From Kalaharituber pfeilii (lineage: Eukaryota > Ascomycota > Pezizomycetes > Pezizales > Pezizaceae): a stretch of DNA of 64,000 nt. Made by a program: the position numbers and the translations under genes. Shown here in pieces: positions 34,116 to 46,749 of this stretch (positions within the stretch are counted from its first letter, which is position 1; each line of letters begins with the position of its first letter). The notes under the pieces are model-generated. The model saw nothing but the letters and a program-made list of their open reading frames with translations. It searched no databases and had not been told where the DNA came from. Where the stretch lies: contig WHUZ01000013.1 in the NCBI GenBank assembly GCA_015179045.1, positions 992,001-1,056,000 on the forward strand. The letters are read 5' to 3'.

Positions 34116-34800
34116 GAATTTGGTTCTCGAAATCACCAGCCGTCGAAGAGCGCTGCAGTAAGGAAAATATGACGTGAGCAGGCTCAGAATGGGACCGGGC
34201 GGGATGGCAGTCAACAAAATTTCTCAAATATCAGTAACTGTGGGGTGATCACTGATATGGCCTCATATTGACATTTCTTGATTCATCGTGTTAATGGCTT
34301 TTTTCAGCTCTTTCCCTTGTTTTCCCTCTATTTTCTGTCTCGTAGCTGGTGTATGATATTTATGTTGCTGCTTTATTCGTTTTGTTTTCCTCTTATTTAT
34401 CTCACTTCGGATTGCAGGATGTTCTTGATTCAAATCAACCCGTTGTGCCTTCTGGTTGTTTCATTCTTAGGGGGTTATCTTTTGATATTTCCTTGCTGAT
34501 TGATGTGTTGGAATGGGCTTTAACGTGTAAAAAGAAGCAAAAATGATACGGTAATGTTGAAATGTGCGCGGCTCCGCTATTTAAATATAAGCTCTATCCG
34601 TAATGGGAAGTGAAGGATGACTGAAATTATCGAATGGAGTGATACCAAGATGCTTTTTAAATCAATCCCTTGTGGTGCAAATGCATCGATATAGAAGAAG
34701 CACATAAACATGAGGTAGTATATACTATACAAAACAATTAAATGCTCCAACAGGCATCAGATATGTGACATCGATACAATAAACTTTTACAATTAGATCA
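34116..34800. other. Convergent intergenic region
   Basis: This 685-bp gap lies between the stops of the EDC4-like and BRX1 genes. It is T-rich on the plus strand after the EDC4-like stop, consistent with a 3' untranslated region. No gene is seen. Confidence 0.55.
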
Positions 34801-36056
34801 TTAAGCAAATAACATATCCTCATCCAACTCTCCCTTTTCTGGCCCCATATCCAACCTCAAATTCTTCCTCTTTACTGCTCTTTCTGCCTCTGCTTTGGCA
34901 CGGTCATTATACTTCTGGGACCTGCGCTTCCTGAGTTCGGCACGGACCGCATTCGGTGAAATGAACTCCTTGTTCTCGTAGACAACGGGACCACCGAAGG
35001 AGCCCTCGAGGATGACGATAGGAGTCATGACGAAGCGGGGGCCGATTTCGACAAGGGAGAGCTCAGACTGAAGGGCAGGTGGCTTTTTAGTGGGCTTGCT
35101 GCCTTTTGTTGAGGACTTTTCTTTTTCTGAGTCTAGGACAGGGGAGTCCTCGGATGATGGAGCAGTTTTGGAGGACTCGTTTTCTGAGATCTGATAGGTT
35201 GTTAGTAAGGGATCGCTATTAGCGGTGAAGTTGTTGAAGTACCTGGAAGTTCCTAAACCACACCTTCCCATCCGCCCACGTAAAGCTTAAAACGTGGTCA
35301 ATGAACGGTTTGCTTTTCCTCGCCGCCTTCGGTACACCAAAAATGTGTATAAGTATTTCTTTGATAAGCATGGTGTGCGGGTGCTCGTCAAAGTTCTTGT
35401 CGAAGGAGAGAATGGGCCGCGAGCCTTTGAGGGCGTTGCCTGTGAAGTGGAGTTCCTCCATTGTGTGTACTGTGTTCCAGCACTGTTAGCAACTCCGGCC
35501 TAATACATCTCTTTCTATTCTCTCAACTCAGCAAGCGCGAGAGAAGAAGAGCATGCACAGGTCCGGGGATGGGAGAGGAAAGTAAGGGGCAGTATCACAT
35601 ACGGTTCTGCACATGGAGCTTGATACATGGTCCATTCGGCGCCTTGCTCATCCACGCATACAGATCCTGTCGTTTCCGAGCCTCGAAGAAGAGAATGTTG
35701 TTGCAATTGTATAGCTCAGCCACTTCATTGAGATGGTACAGCTTCGACTTAGTGTCTATCTTCGCGTCCTTGCGACCGTGAGGCATCATTGCGACCAGGT
35801 CATTTAGTAAATGCCGTTGGCTAATATCGCATAGCTCCATTCATTAACAATTCCATCCCTCCAAATTGCTTCTCAAGGTTCGATTCCCCGTTCTGTGTGA
35901 GACCACAACGACCGTACGCAATAGCTGCAAGCCAAAGACTTACCGATATGTCACACCCCTCGACGACAGCACCAGGACCCTCTGCTTATTCTTCTCAACG
36001 GAATCCTCATCCTTTTTGTCGTCTTTACTTGACAGCGATTTGTATACTGCTGACAT
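34801..36056 (-). CDS. BRX1: Ribosome biogenesis protein BRX1 (Brix domain)
   Basis: Four exons right to left: 35944-36056, 35603-35820, 35243-35469, 34801-35190, giving 315 aa. Brx1 is a nucleolar factor for 60S subunit assembly that binds early pre-rRNA. The Brix domain runs from about residue 25 (QRVLVLSSRGVTYRQRHLLN) through DTKSKLYHLNEVAELYNCNN, FFEARKRQDLYAWMSKAPNG, FTGNALKGSRPILSFDKNFD and HIFGVPKAARKSKPFIDHV. A disordered acidic/Ser-rich insert follows FRNFQ. The C-terminus is FVMTPIVILEGSFGGPVVYE with a basic tail (RAELRKRRSQKYNDRAKAEA). Introns 1 and 2 (123 and 133 nt) are long for this window. Intron 1 contains a tRNA B-box-like sequence on the opposite strand. Confidence 0.94.
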
Positions 36057-36795
36057 ATTTGCTGCTGAATTCACCGCGGATGAGCTAGTCGAGCTAGTTG
36101 AAGGTATGACTTGAAAAGATGAGCTGCAGCCAAGATTTCGGAGGCTTAAAGAACTAAGATTAAATTTGGACTACAGTGCCTAGTTTGCCAAGTATGTTAA
36201 ATTTATGTACGAAACGGTGCACAGAGTGGGGCTGAAGAACTATTCAAGGCGGAGTCAACGCTGCTTCGTGATCACGGATACCAACCGAAGTGCAGTGCTT
36301 CTCTTGGTGTGAAACCGAGGAAGGAAGGCTTTTCCGGGCACGAAGTTCAGGTCTGTTTGCCTCTTTCATAAAATGATGAGAGCAAGCAACCAAACTCAGG
36401 CTCAATCTCAGTATGGAGTTTGATGACTTGATGCTTATTAAACCAGCTTTTTAAATGCATTTTGTGAGAACCATATTGGCCTCGGATCAAACTATATGTT
36501 TTCTGTAAGCGGAAGTGGTATTTAGTGCCCTCAGCAATTATGCAATGAAGCAGCATTTCTCCCATACTATGTTCAAGAGAATATTTGATACTACTATGAT
36601 GTTCAAGGTGTATATTGGCTTGTTTACAAAAAGCAGTAATACAGGTGTGTGTTTTCATAGAGAAACTTCAGAACGTGTTATAACAAAGCTAAGGAGCAAC
36701 ACAACCAGCGATCATAATATTCATATGCCGCAATCATCCAGTACAACAAAAGCTCAAAAATCATGATTTAAATCAGAGGTCTACTGCGAGGGTAT
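36057..36795. other. Intergenic region
   Basis: This gap lies between the BRX1 start and the WW-protein stop. It is AT-leaning with no recognisable gene or repeat. Confidence 0.5.
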
Positions 36796-38013
36796 TCATT
36801 GACCTTTCGCAGGAGGAAGAGCGCCCTGACTGGGTGGTGGAGGGAACGTTCCAGGGCCTCCATACCCAGCTGGGGTATACTGCCCTGCCGTAGGCTGATA
36901 GCTTCCTGCTGATGGTGCGGTATACTGTGGATACCCTTGAGGTGGCGCTGCGCCAAATTGGCCTGGATGTGGCGGTTGTGAATTGAATTGGCTAGGAGGA
37001 GGGGGAGGAGGGGGAGGAGGAGCATGTGAACCGAAGTGGCCTGGGGGGGCTGGATGACCGAATTGACCTGAAGGAGATGGTGAATTATACTGTCCTATGG
37101 GCGGCTGAGGCGCACCATACTGGGCCTGCGGGTACTGGCCGGGGGGTGGGGTGCTGTATTGCCCTTGTGGGGTAAACTGTGGTTGCTGCCCATAACTAGG
37201 CTGCACTCCTCCATAAGGTGGCTGGGCTTGGCCACCATACTGCTTGGAGAAGCTCTGTTGCTGCTGTGGTGGTGGTTGCTGGTGCGTGGGAGCAGATTTC
37301 TGCACCTGTTACACTTGTTACTAGACGGCCGCTGACATCGACATGAAGACGATATATAACTTACAGATCCTAACAGGCCAGAGGCCATACCCAATAAACC
37401 AGAAGCACCGCTGCTCCCATGTCCACTACCACTATGATTTTTACCTCCAAGCAAACTACCAGCTAAGCCACTAATGAACGATGCTGGATTTTGTCCATGG
37501 CCGCTGCTGCCGTGAGAGGTTTTCGCGCCTAATAATGAGCTTGCCAAACCCAATTTACCACCACTGCCTCCTCCGTGAGATGTTTTTGTAGGCAACAGAC
37601 CTTGGGCGAGGCCTCCAAGACCGCCCAGTGGCCCGCCACGGGAGGTTGTCACTGGATCCTGTTGGGGAGTGTATTGCTGTGGCTGAGAAGAGGGATTTTG
37701 ATAAGGTGATTGTACTTGCTGTGAGGCATATGAATCTGTTGATGGAGCTGGATATGGGGATTGATTCGATGCTGGAGTCGAAGATGCCGAATTCGTAGGG
37801 ATGTCCCAAGTGGTGATACCAGTAGCTGGTTGAACAAAATAATACCTTTGTGTACTTGGGTCCCATTGGGCAATCCTGGGAAAGTTGTGTGTTAGGAGGC
37901 CTGACAGACGTAAATTCACGAAGCATCACTTACCACCCAGTGGGCAGCGGCGGCGGTGTGACATTAGGCCCGCTTTCGGGAGTTTGCGAAGGAGGTATGT
38001 GAGAATCGGTCAT
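36796..38013 (-). CDS. WW-domain protein with Gly/Leu repeats and Gln/Pro/Tyr-rich tail
   Basis: Three exons right to left: 37934-38013, 37365-37875, 36796-37305, giving 366 aa. One WW domain lies at about 24-54 (LPTGWIAQWDPSTQRYYFVQ, then TGITTWDIP) with both signature Trp residues (27, 50) and the Tyr pair; WW domains bind Pro-rich ligands. Intron 1 splits the first Trp codon. The middle holds repeats of the form GLASSLLGAKTSHGSSGHG and GLAGSLLGGKNHSGSGHGSS, and the tail is rich in PPYGG, GQY and nine-Pro stretches. The tail has PPxY motifs (QPPYGG), so self-association through its own WW domain is possible, as inference. Such WW proteins of low complexity occur across Pezizomycotina; the function is unknown to me. 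Confidence 0.85.
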
Positions 38014-38540
38014 CGTTTGTGAGCGCAAGAAAGCAAGTGAAGGTAAAATATAAGGAGAGCGAGAGGAGTTGGGGGATGTGTGATGCTCGATACTGGTGTG
38101 ATACTGGGGGGATGTCCAGATGAGCACTTCGCAGTCTAATATAGAGAAGAGGGGTAAGGCGATACGCTGCACCATATGCACTCAGTGGGGCCGTTTCCCT
38201 TAGTCGCGCCAACCACAGCTCCATGCACGGAATCACAAAAGATCCTACGTTGGGGCGCAGCAGGGTGCTACAGGGGTACAATCCACGCCGCAGGGTGCCT
38301 GCTGTCCCGCGCTCCTTGCACATCAGCTGTGGACGAGCTCCCGATGCATAGCCCTCGTGCATACGTGCGCTGCTATACGGTAACTCCATTGGTGCAAGAT
38401 ATCCCGCCCTTGGGCTGGCTCGACCAGTGATTGAGATCCTACTGCCAAAGCTTAACCATTCCCATGCATCAACTTCCCATCCCACAGCTTATGGTAGGGC
38501 TGGAAGGCGCAGCACTATCATAGCACAAAAACACAAGTTC
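38014..38540. other. Short intergenic region
   Basis: This 527-bp gap lies between the WW-protein start and the RAD57 stop, both on the minus strand. No feature is recognised. It must hold the WW-gene promoter. Confidence 0.5.
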
Positions 38541-39830
38541 TCATGCTGAACCTGAGCCAGAAGCCACCCCTCTCACACCATCAGCTGTGATGACATATTG
38601 ACATTCCCTTCCCCCCTCTACCCACGGCGCAAAGACAACCTTCATGCTCCTACGCCAGGTCGTGCCGTTGCTCATTGAGTCGCTTACAAGCCTTTTCTGA
38701 AGAACTATTCTTGCTCCTATTGAATTCGCCCATACGAGTCCTAGCGCTGGAACTTTTCTGTCACCGCTGTCCATTTCAGGCTTTGTATCTCCCCAACCTG
38801 TAAACCACCGAGCCTGGTGATCAAGGGACATTGTCTCAGCATCACTAGCTGAGCTGGGGATTGGATGTACACGCTCGAAATGGTCCGAAACTTGGTTGGC
38901 AACAATTACCCCAATATTATACATTCGTGCAAGATTCCGCAAGATTTGTGACAGCTTTACCAACTGTTTTCCCCGCTCAGCTAGTAATGCTGGACCAGTC
39001 TTCTTTGGGAGCATAGTGTTCCTCGTAAGTAAAGAATCCGATGCGCCGTCGTACTCTGCCCTGAAGTTCGCAGCTACACTGTCAAGAATTATTAGGCCAA
39101 CATTATGTTTCTCAACAACGACTGGTAACTGATAGCTTAGAATATGCTCTTGTGATTCCAAATCGCCGCATGTGATGCTGAGAACATGATCTGTTGATAG
39201 TTCATCCTCTGATACTCTCCCCTCAAAACGGGATTTGAATGATGAGAGAAGTTGAACTAGTCGAGTTGTCGGAAGAGAGGCCTCGGTAGAAATGTAAACA
39301 GCAGTCTTTGATAAGCCTCCAAGTGACGACGGCAACTGAACACCACAGCACAATTGTAGCAATAATTGAGTCTTTCCAGCACCACTTCAAAGCTGTTAGC
39401 ATTTAACGTCTGATGACAACCAGTTTACATACCTCTCGCCCACTATTTCAGTAATACCTCCGGTCATGATTCCCCCGCTTAGAAGTTGATCGAGGATTGC
39501 ATCTGTAGTTGAAATCAATTTCTGGTCTTTCCAAGCTTCAAGCCCAGTTACCCCAAGTGTCGTGCTATCATCTTTTCCTTCAATGTTTGTGGCATGAGCC
39601 CTCTCATTTATGACAGGCCGGGATTTAAGGCTTGAGTGAAGCGCTTGAACAACCTCTTTGGTAAATCTTCGCAAATCAAGGAGGGAAATTGAGGTCCGCT
39701 TGGATATATCCAGTTGCTCAAGGGTCAACAAATCAGAAACTGTGATGTTTTGTGTCTCCAAGCTAGAAATAATATTCGATGTCTGGGGATTGAGAGAGAA
39801 GTCTGGAAGCAAAGATAGAAGGTCGCTCAT
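38541..39830 (-). CDS. RAD57: Rad51 paralogue Rad57, DNA repair
   Basis: Two exons right to left: 39433-39830 and 38541-39384, giving 413 aa. Rad57 acts with Rad55 in the nucleus to assemble and stabilise Rad51 filaments in homologous recombination. The N-terminal helical region (about 1-75) is followed by the RecA core. Walker A is GESGAGKTQ (131-139), split by the only intron (48 nt) inside its Ser codon; Walker B is LIILD (230-234). Other family cues are TEIVGE, VYISTEASLPTTRL, and GVIVANQVSDHF near residue 290. The C-terminal stretch ALGLVWANSIGARIVLQKR is characteristic of Rad57 and XRCC3-like proteins. The acceptor for the intron is TTTGAAG, which uses AAG rather than the more usual CAG or TAG. 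Confidence 0.92.
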
Positions 39831-40058
39831 CAGTCTGAATTTTCTGGCGTTTCAAAGAGGTGAGGTGGCTGCTAGCCAGTATACAGGTGGTGGATTGAGA
39901 CTATTTCTAAACTGGAGGAATGTATGCCAAGAATAGAATATAACATCTCAATTTATCATACAGAGACCTCATACAGATTACATGTCTATAGCATGGATAT
40001 TCGCTATGTTCCCCCATTAACATCTAATTTTCGACAGCTAAATACAAAGAATCGCATT

Positions 40059-40114
<56 letters not shown>

Positions 40115-40181
40115 ACACACACACCAACATCGTACCCGCGTGCGTAGAGAGAATATCTCCCACACTCTACAAATGACTAAA
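39831..40181. other. Intergenic region with CA microsatellite
   Basis: This 351-bp gap between the RAD57 start and the ATP2 stop is mostly occupied by the CA repeat at 40062-40124. The RAD57 promoter and ATP2 3' untranslated region must share it. Confidence 0.6.
40062..40124 (+). repeat. CA/GT microsatellite
   Basis: About 31 dinucleotide units, with G interruptions near 40105 and 40111. The RAD57 coding strand reads GT. Confidence 0.95.
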
Positions 40182-42221
<2,040 letters not shown>

Positions 42222-42802
42222 ATTGTAGTCAACCGCAGATGTAGATTGGAGACGGCTGGAAGGGGAAGGGGAAGAGGGGGATTTCGGGAGAGAGCGGGTT
42301 GAGTGAAGGAAAGTGGGAAAGGTGGGAAATGATTAGGGTCATCATAGGCTTGGCGCTTACGAGAAATCGGCTATGAAGAACATATATCCGCAGGAATACT
42401 GATGCCTCGCGCTCCAATATGCCGTTCAAGACGAAACTCAGATGTAAATAATATTGCTACGAAGTACATTTTTGGTGTGATTCTTCCTCCATAGTACCGA
42501 CCCGTTATCCCTTCCCAACTTCCCGTTATTCCCAGCCATGATTCCTAACATTTTTATCCCATCAAACTTTACTGCGTTGCGTCCTGCATTACCCCACTTC
42601 CTTCCACCCACAGAAATCCCAACGAAAATTCCTGGAGAAATAAAATCCCGCAAAACGAATACCGATCCTGCGTCCATAGTAACCTAAGGAAAAAAGAAAT
42701 GCAGAAAACTTTGAGAATTGGTAGTTTACGAGTTCCCCGCCATAAACTTTCTGTGAATATAAGGAAAATAATGGAATACACGGAGTTGATGGATCAAGAT
42801 GC
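42222..42802. other. Short intergenic region
   Basis: This 581-bp gap lies between the ATP2 start and the GBE1 stop on the minus strand. It must carry the ATP2 promoter. I see no clear element beyond a CT-rich stretch (minus strand) near 42240-42320. Confidence 0.5.
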
Positions 42803-45659
42803 TCATTGCACTTGATCTTCCAGAGCCAGAACCTATAACCAATTAGCAGCACTCTAAGAATTGAGTCAAAGGGAGCATACTATGGCAGTTCTCGTAGGAA
42901 CTAGTGAAGGAAGAAAGTTAGCAGTGGTAACGGTGTCATTAAATGAAGGAGGGTTAATAACGTACTATACACTTGAGTGAAGTTTGCTCTGTTGTTCCAA
43001 TGCAGAGGAGTAGTAAAATATCTAGTATTTTCATCAATTCTCTCTCGGCCACCGAACTCCTTTCTATCAGAATTCAGAACAATCTTATACGCTCCAGGAG
43101 TCTCAACCCCAACTCTGTAGTCGGCGAAGCTTTGCTGCAGTAGTAATCCTAAGTTAGAAAGCGTAATTTAGAGCTTGAGACAAGTTCTTACTGTAGGATG
43201 GAAATTAAAAATCCAGAGCAAACCGGCACGTTCGAAAACAACAACTTTGTCCACCTTGAATATAACTGGAGTCAGAACATTGATTTATCAAGAATCATCC
43301 ATGTCATGTATACCTCATGCTTCAAACTGATATATGCCTGTGGTGCTGATAACCACCCAAATTTCGCTTCCAAGTGTTGCATAGCAGCGTCAAAATCATT
43401 CAAGAACTTGTACCTCAACAGGTCATCATCAAGAATGTTCCACTGTCTTCGAGCATACCAAAAAGAATTATTATTTCCTGCTCTTGGGAAGTCGAGCCAT
43501 TCAGGATGGCCAAACTCATTGCCTATGCCCAATTGTGAGATTTTGCAATGCCGAACTGCTTGTATTCAAAGACTTACCCTCGAAATTCAGGTACCCCTCT
43601 CCACCCAAGCCATGAGTGATCAGTCGGATCAATTTGTGTAAAGAGATCCCTCGTTCAATGATTGGCGTAAAGTCGGTCAATGTAGACATATGTGTATACA
43701 GCTCTTTGTCGCAGAGCCACATCATAAGAGTCTTATCTCCAACGAGACTGCGCAGGTAACAAAATCAGCAAGAGCTGTGAGACAAGAGCTATAGATATAC
43801 ATACGCTTGATCATGTGACTCGGCGTAGGCTATCGTCTTCTCACCATGACGCCTGTTAGTTAAGGTGAAGCAGATATTTCCCAAATCCCAATCATCATCT
43901 TTCTTCTCCTTCAGAATTTTAATCCACATATCAGGAATTGCCATTGCAAGCCTGTAGTCAAAGCCAACGCCTCCAAGAGATAAAGGAAGACAAAGGGCAG
44001 GCATTCCAGAGACATCTTCCGCGATGGTGATAACTTCAGGGTAGACTGTGTGAAGCATTTCATTTGCCTTGAAGATATTTAGCTTGTGGTAGTACAGAAA
44101 TAGACATGCCAACTCACCAGCATCAAATATATAATGCCCTCCTGATCAACATTAGAGCCAAAGTATTCATGATAGCCCCCAGAAAATCCACTGCACCTGT
44201 TAGCCCGATTCCCATACAATTTCAAGGTACACCTACGTTCCAATCCCGTGATGAGTATATAGGATGCTTGTAACACCATCAAACCTGAAGCCGTCGAATT
44301 GGTAAAACTCCATGTAGAACCTCAGGTTGGATAGCAGAAAACGTAATACTTCATGATGGCCATAGTTAAACAATCGAGAATCCCAGAGATCATGTCTCCC
44401 TTTTCCGCCTTCATGGAAGTAGAGATGATCGCTTCCATCAAACATGTTGAGCCCATCTAAGACGTTTTTGCACGCATGGGAGTGTACTATATCGAGCAAT
44501 ACGGTAATACCCATTCCATGTGCGATATCAATCAATTCCATCAGATCCTCGGGTGTACCATACCTACTGGAAGCTGCGAAGAAGCTTGTGACTTGATAAC
44601 CAAAGGACGCATAGTACGCATGCTCTTGAATAGCCATCAACTGTATCACATTGTATCCCAGCTTCTTAATTCTGGGAAGGATACCAGTAGTGAACTCCTT
44701 ATAAGTCCCAACCCGGCATTCTGCAGTACTGATCCCAACATGGGCTTCATATACACGCGCAGATGTAGGCTTTGGCGGCTTCGGGTTCTTGAAGACATAT
44801 TTCTGTGGTGGATTCCAGAAAATTGCATCATACACTGGACTCACTGCAAGGTTCTGTGTAACACGTCTGATCCAGGCTGGAATACGCTCAATTCGACCCT
44901 CCTGGGGCACAACCATAGAAATCTAGGTAGATCAACAATCAGCGGAGATATTCACAGTCATGAATTAGCTCATGTTTACCTTGACTTTTGATTCATGAGG
45001 GATTGCAGGCTTTCCGTCAATGGCAGGGATCGTAATTTCCCATACTCCGAAGCTGTCTTTTCTCATAAAATGGGATTCTCTATTCCAGTTGTCTAAGGCA
45101 ATGTTAGGCCATCAGTTTCTCCCGCTGAGATAAGAGGATGGTGTTATACTGAAGTCTCCAATGAGAGCTGCAGTCAGAGCATTTGGAGCCCATTCTCGAT
45201 ATACGATATCCCCGTTGGGAAGGATATTGAACCCAAATTTCTCGTACCCCTATGAGTTACCATTAGATTTAGCGCTTGCGTCTTGCCGAAAGTTTATTGA
45301 ATTAAACGAACGAAGGTACATACCCTGCTAAATTGTTCTAACCCCCCCTCATACTTATTGAACTTGTCAATCCATTCAAGTGCGGTATTATATCTGTGGC
45401 GGATCTCATCTTTCCACGGACCAAGCCATGGGTCTAAGTGCACGACGCCAGTCCCATCATTCGGGATAGTGTCGTTGCTAGGAGGAGCCTCCATTGAGTT
45501 CTCAGACTGCTTGCTGAGCTCTAATGCGTCAGATTTTGAGAGCAGCGAGTCAAGTTTTCTCTGCTCGAGTTCCTTCTTCGCAGTAATGGCAGGGTCAACG
45601 CTGCGGTCGGAGGCGGGAGCGTGGGCAGTATTGCTGGTGGTGGTTGTAGGAGCAGTCAT
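42803..45659 (-). CDS. GBE1: 1,4-alpha-glucan branching enzyme
   Basis: Twelve exons right to left: 45324-45659, 45150-45249, 45092-44980, 44922-44237, 44190-44118, 44067-43805, 43747-43578, 43522-43314, 43254-43192, 43134-42966, 42900-42881, 42832-42803, giving 743 aa. The enzyme makes alpha-1,6 branches in glycogen. An N-terminal extension of about 70 Ser/Thr/Glu-rich residues precedes the core. The CBM48 part has [17 protein letters not shown]. The GH13 barrel carries [30 protein letters not shown], the nucleophile Asp in [19 protein letters not shown], the acid/base Glu in [10 protein letters not shown] and the third Asp in [11 protein letters not shown]. The C-terminal beta domain ends [20 protein letters not shown], spread over 20- and 30-nt exons. 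The 11 introns are 46-74 nt. Confidence 0.94.
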
Positions 45660-46749
45660 GATGGCGGTAGGATGAAGTCAGGTGGGGAAGTTCAGCAAAG
45701 TTGGGGAGTTTTCTGGTAGCTACTGGATGCGGGAAGGGGGATGGAGGGCCACTAGGGCGCTGTGCTGGAGCTTTATACGAAAGATGTACGGCCTGCTGTG
45801 CGGCAGGCAGCATGGATGCTATGGAGAGCCGGCCAAGGGCATTGCCGCCGCAGACACTATAAACCTGATAACGCTGCGCACTTTTAAATCCCTCGAATTG
45901 CCCGAAGGCTACCACTGGCTTCCGTGCATGACCTCGATGGACCTCTGCGCTGCGTATGCGCAGGATCAACGGGCGGACAGGCATCTCGCTGGCAGAAAAG
46001 ATGAGGAGCATCCAGCAACACCATTCCCCACTCTCGATCAAGGCTCAAGTCTTGCGCCCTCGTCCGATCCTGAGAACCGCGCTGGCATTCGCAGCGGGCG
46101 GGTGTAGCATACGTCCCAGGCCAGCAGACGTCATTCAGGGATAACAAGGATAAGCTCTTCCCTTGCACGCCATAACCAGACTATGCACGCTATGGGGGCC
46201 CTGGCCATTGGCCTTGCCATCGCCAAGCCGCACGTTGCGCGGCGCCCATCGACGGTGGTGATGGGGGGATTTTGCCGAGCGGCCGCGCGGGGCCGGCGAG
46301 TGCGAGGAAACAGCTGGCAGGCTGGCGCAATATTTCGTTTGATTTAGCGGAACTAGGGAGAACAAAGAGGGAACAACGCCTAAATTGAGCACGTATGATA
46401 CGTATTGTATTCAATTTATTATAGCTTTTCATAATTGCTGATGCCGGGCTGCCCCCGTTCCCAATTGTTGGGCGAGATTGGGACGGATTCGATGATCACA
46501 GATCAACATGCGTAGCGCGCAGCGTGCAGCACGGCGAGCCAAGACTGCCGGGTAGCGTGCATGGCCTGGCAGCACCGCTGTAGGGCAGCAAGGTGCGGCA
46601 GCTTCCAGCTATCGACTCCCTATCGCAAGTCTCCGTGCAGTTGTACTGTAGCCACAGGCCTGGGCAGTCGTAGCACAGCACGAGTCCCCACCGCACGCAG
46701 TAACGCAGCTCCCCTCCAGTCTGTCAGCACCTACAGTGAACATCCCATC
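45660..46749. other. Divergent promoter region, GBE1/MCX1
   Basis: These 1.1 kb separate two divergent starts. They are GC-rich near both genes, with a short hairpin (GCCTGC/GCAGGC at 45791-45808). No conserved coding frame. Regulatory sites cannot be named with confidence. Confidence 0.55.

Noticed and set aside
35878..35891. tRNA gene in BRX1 intron
   Set aside because: Only a B-box-like motif is present; no A box, anticodon arm or acceptor stem could be folded around it.
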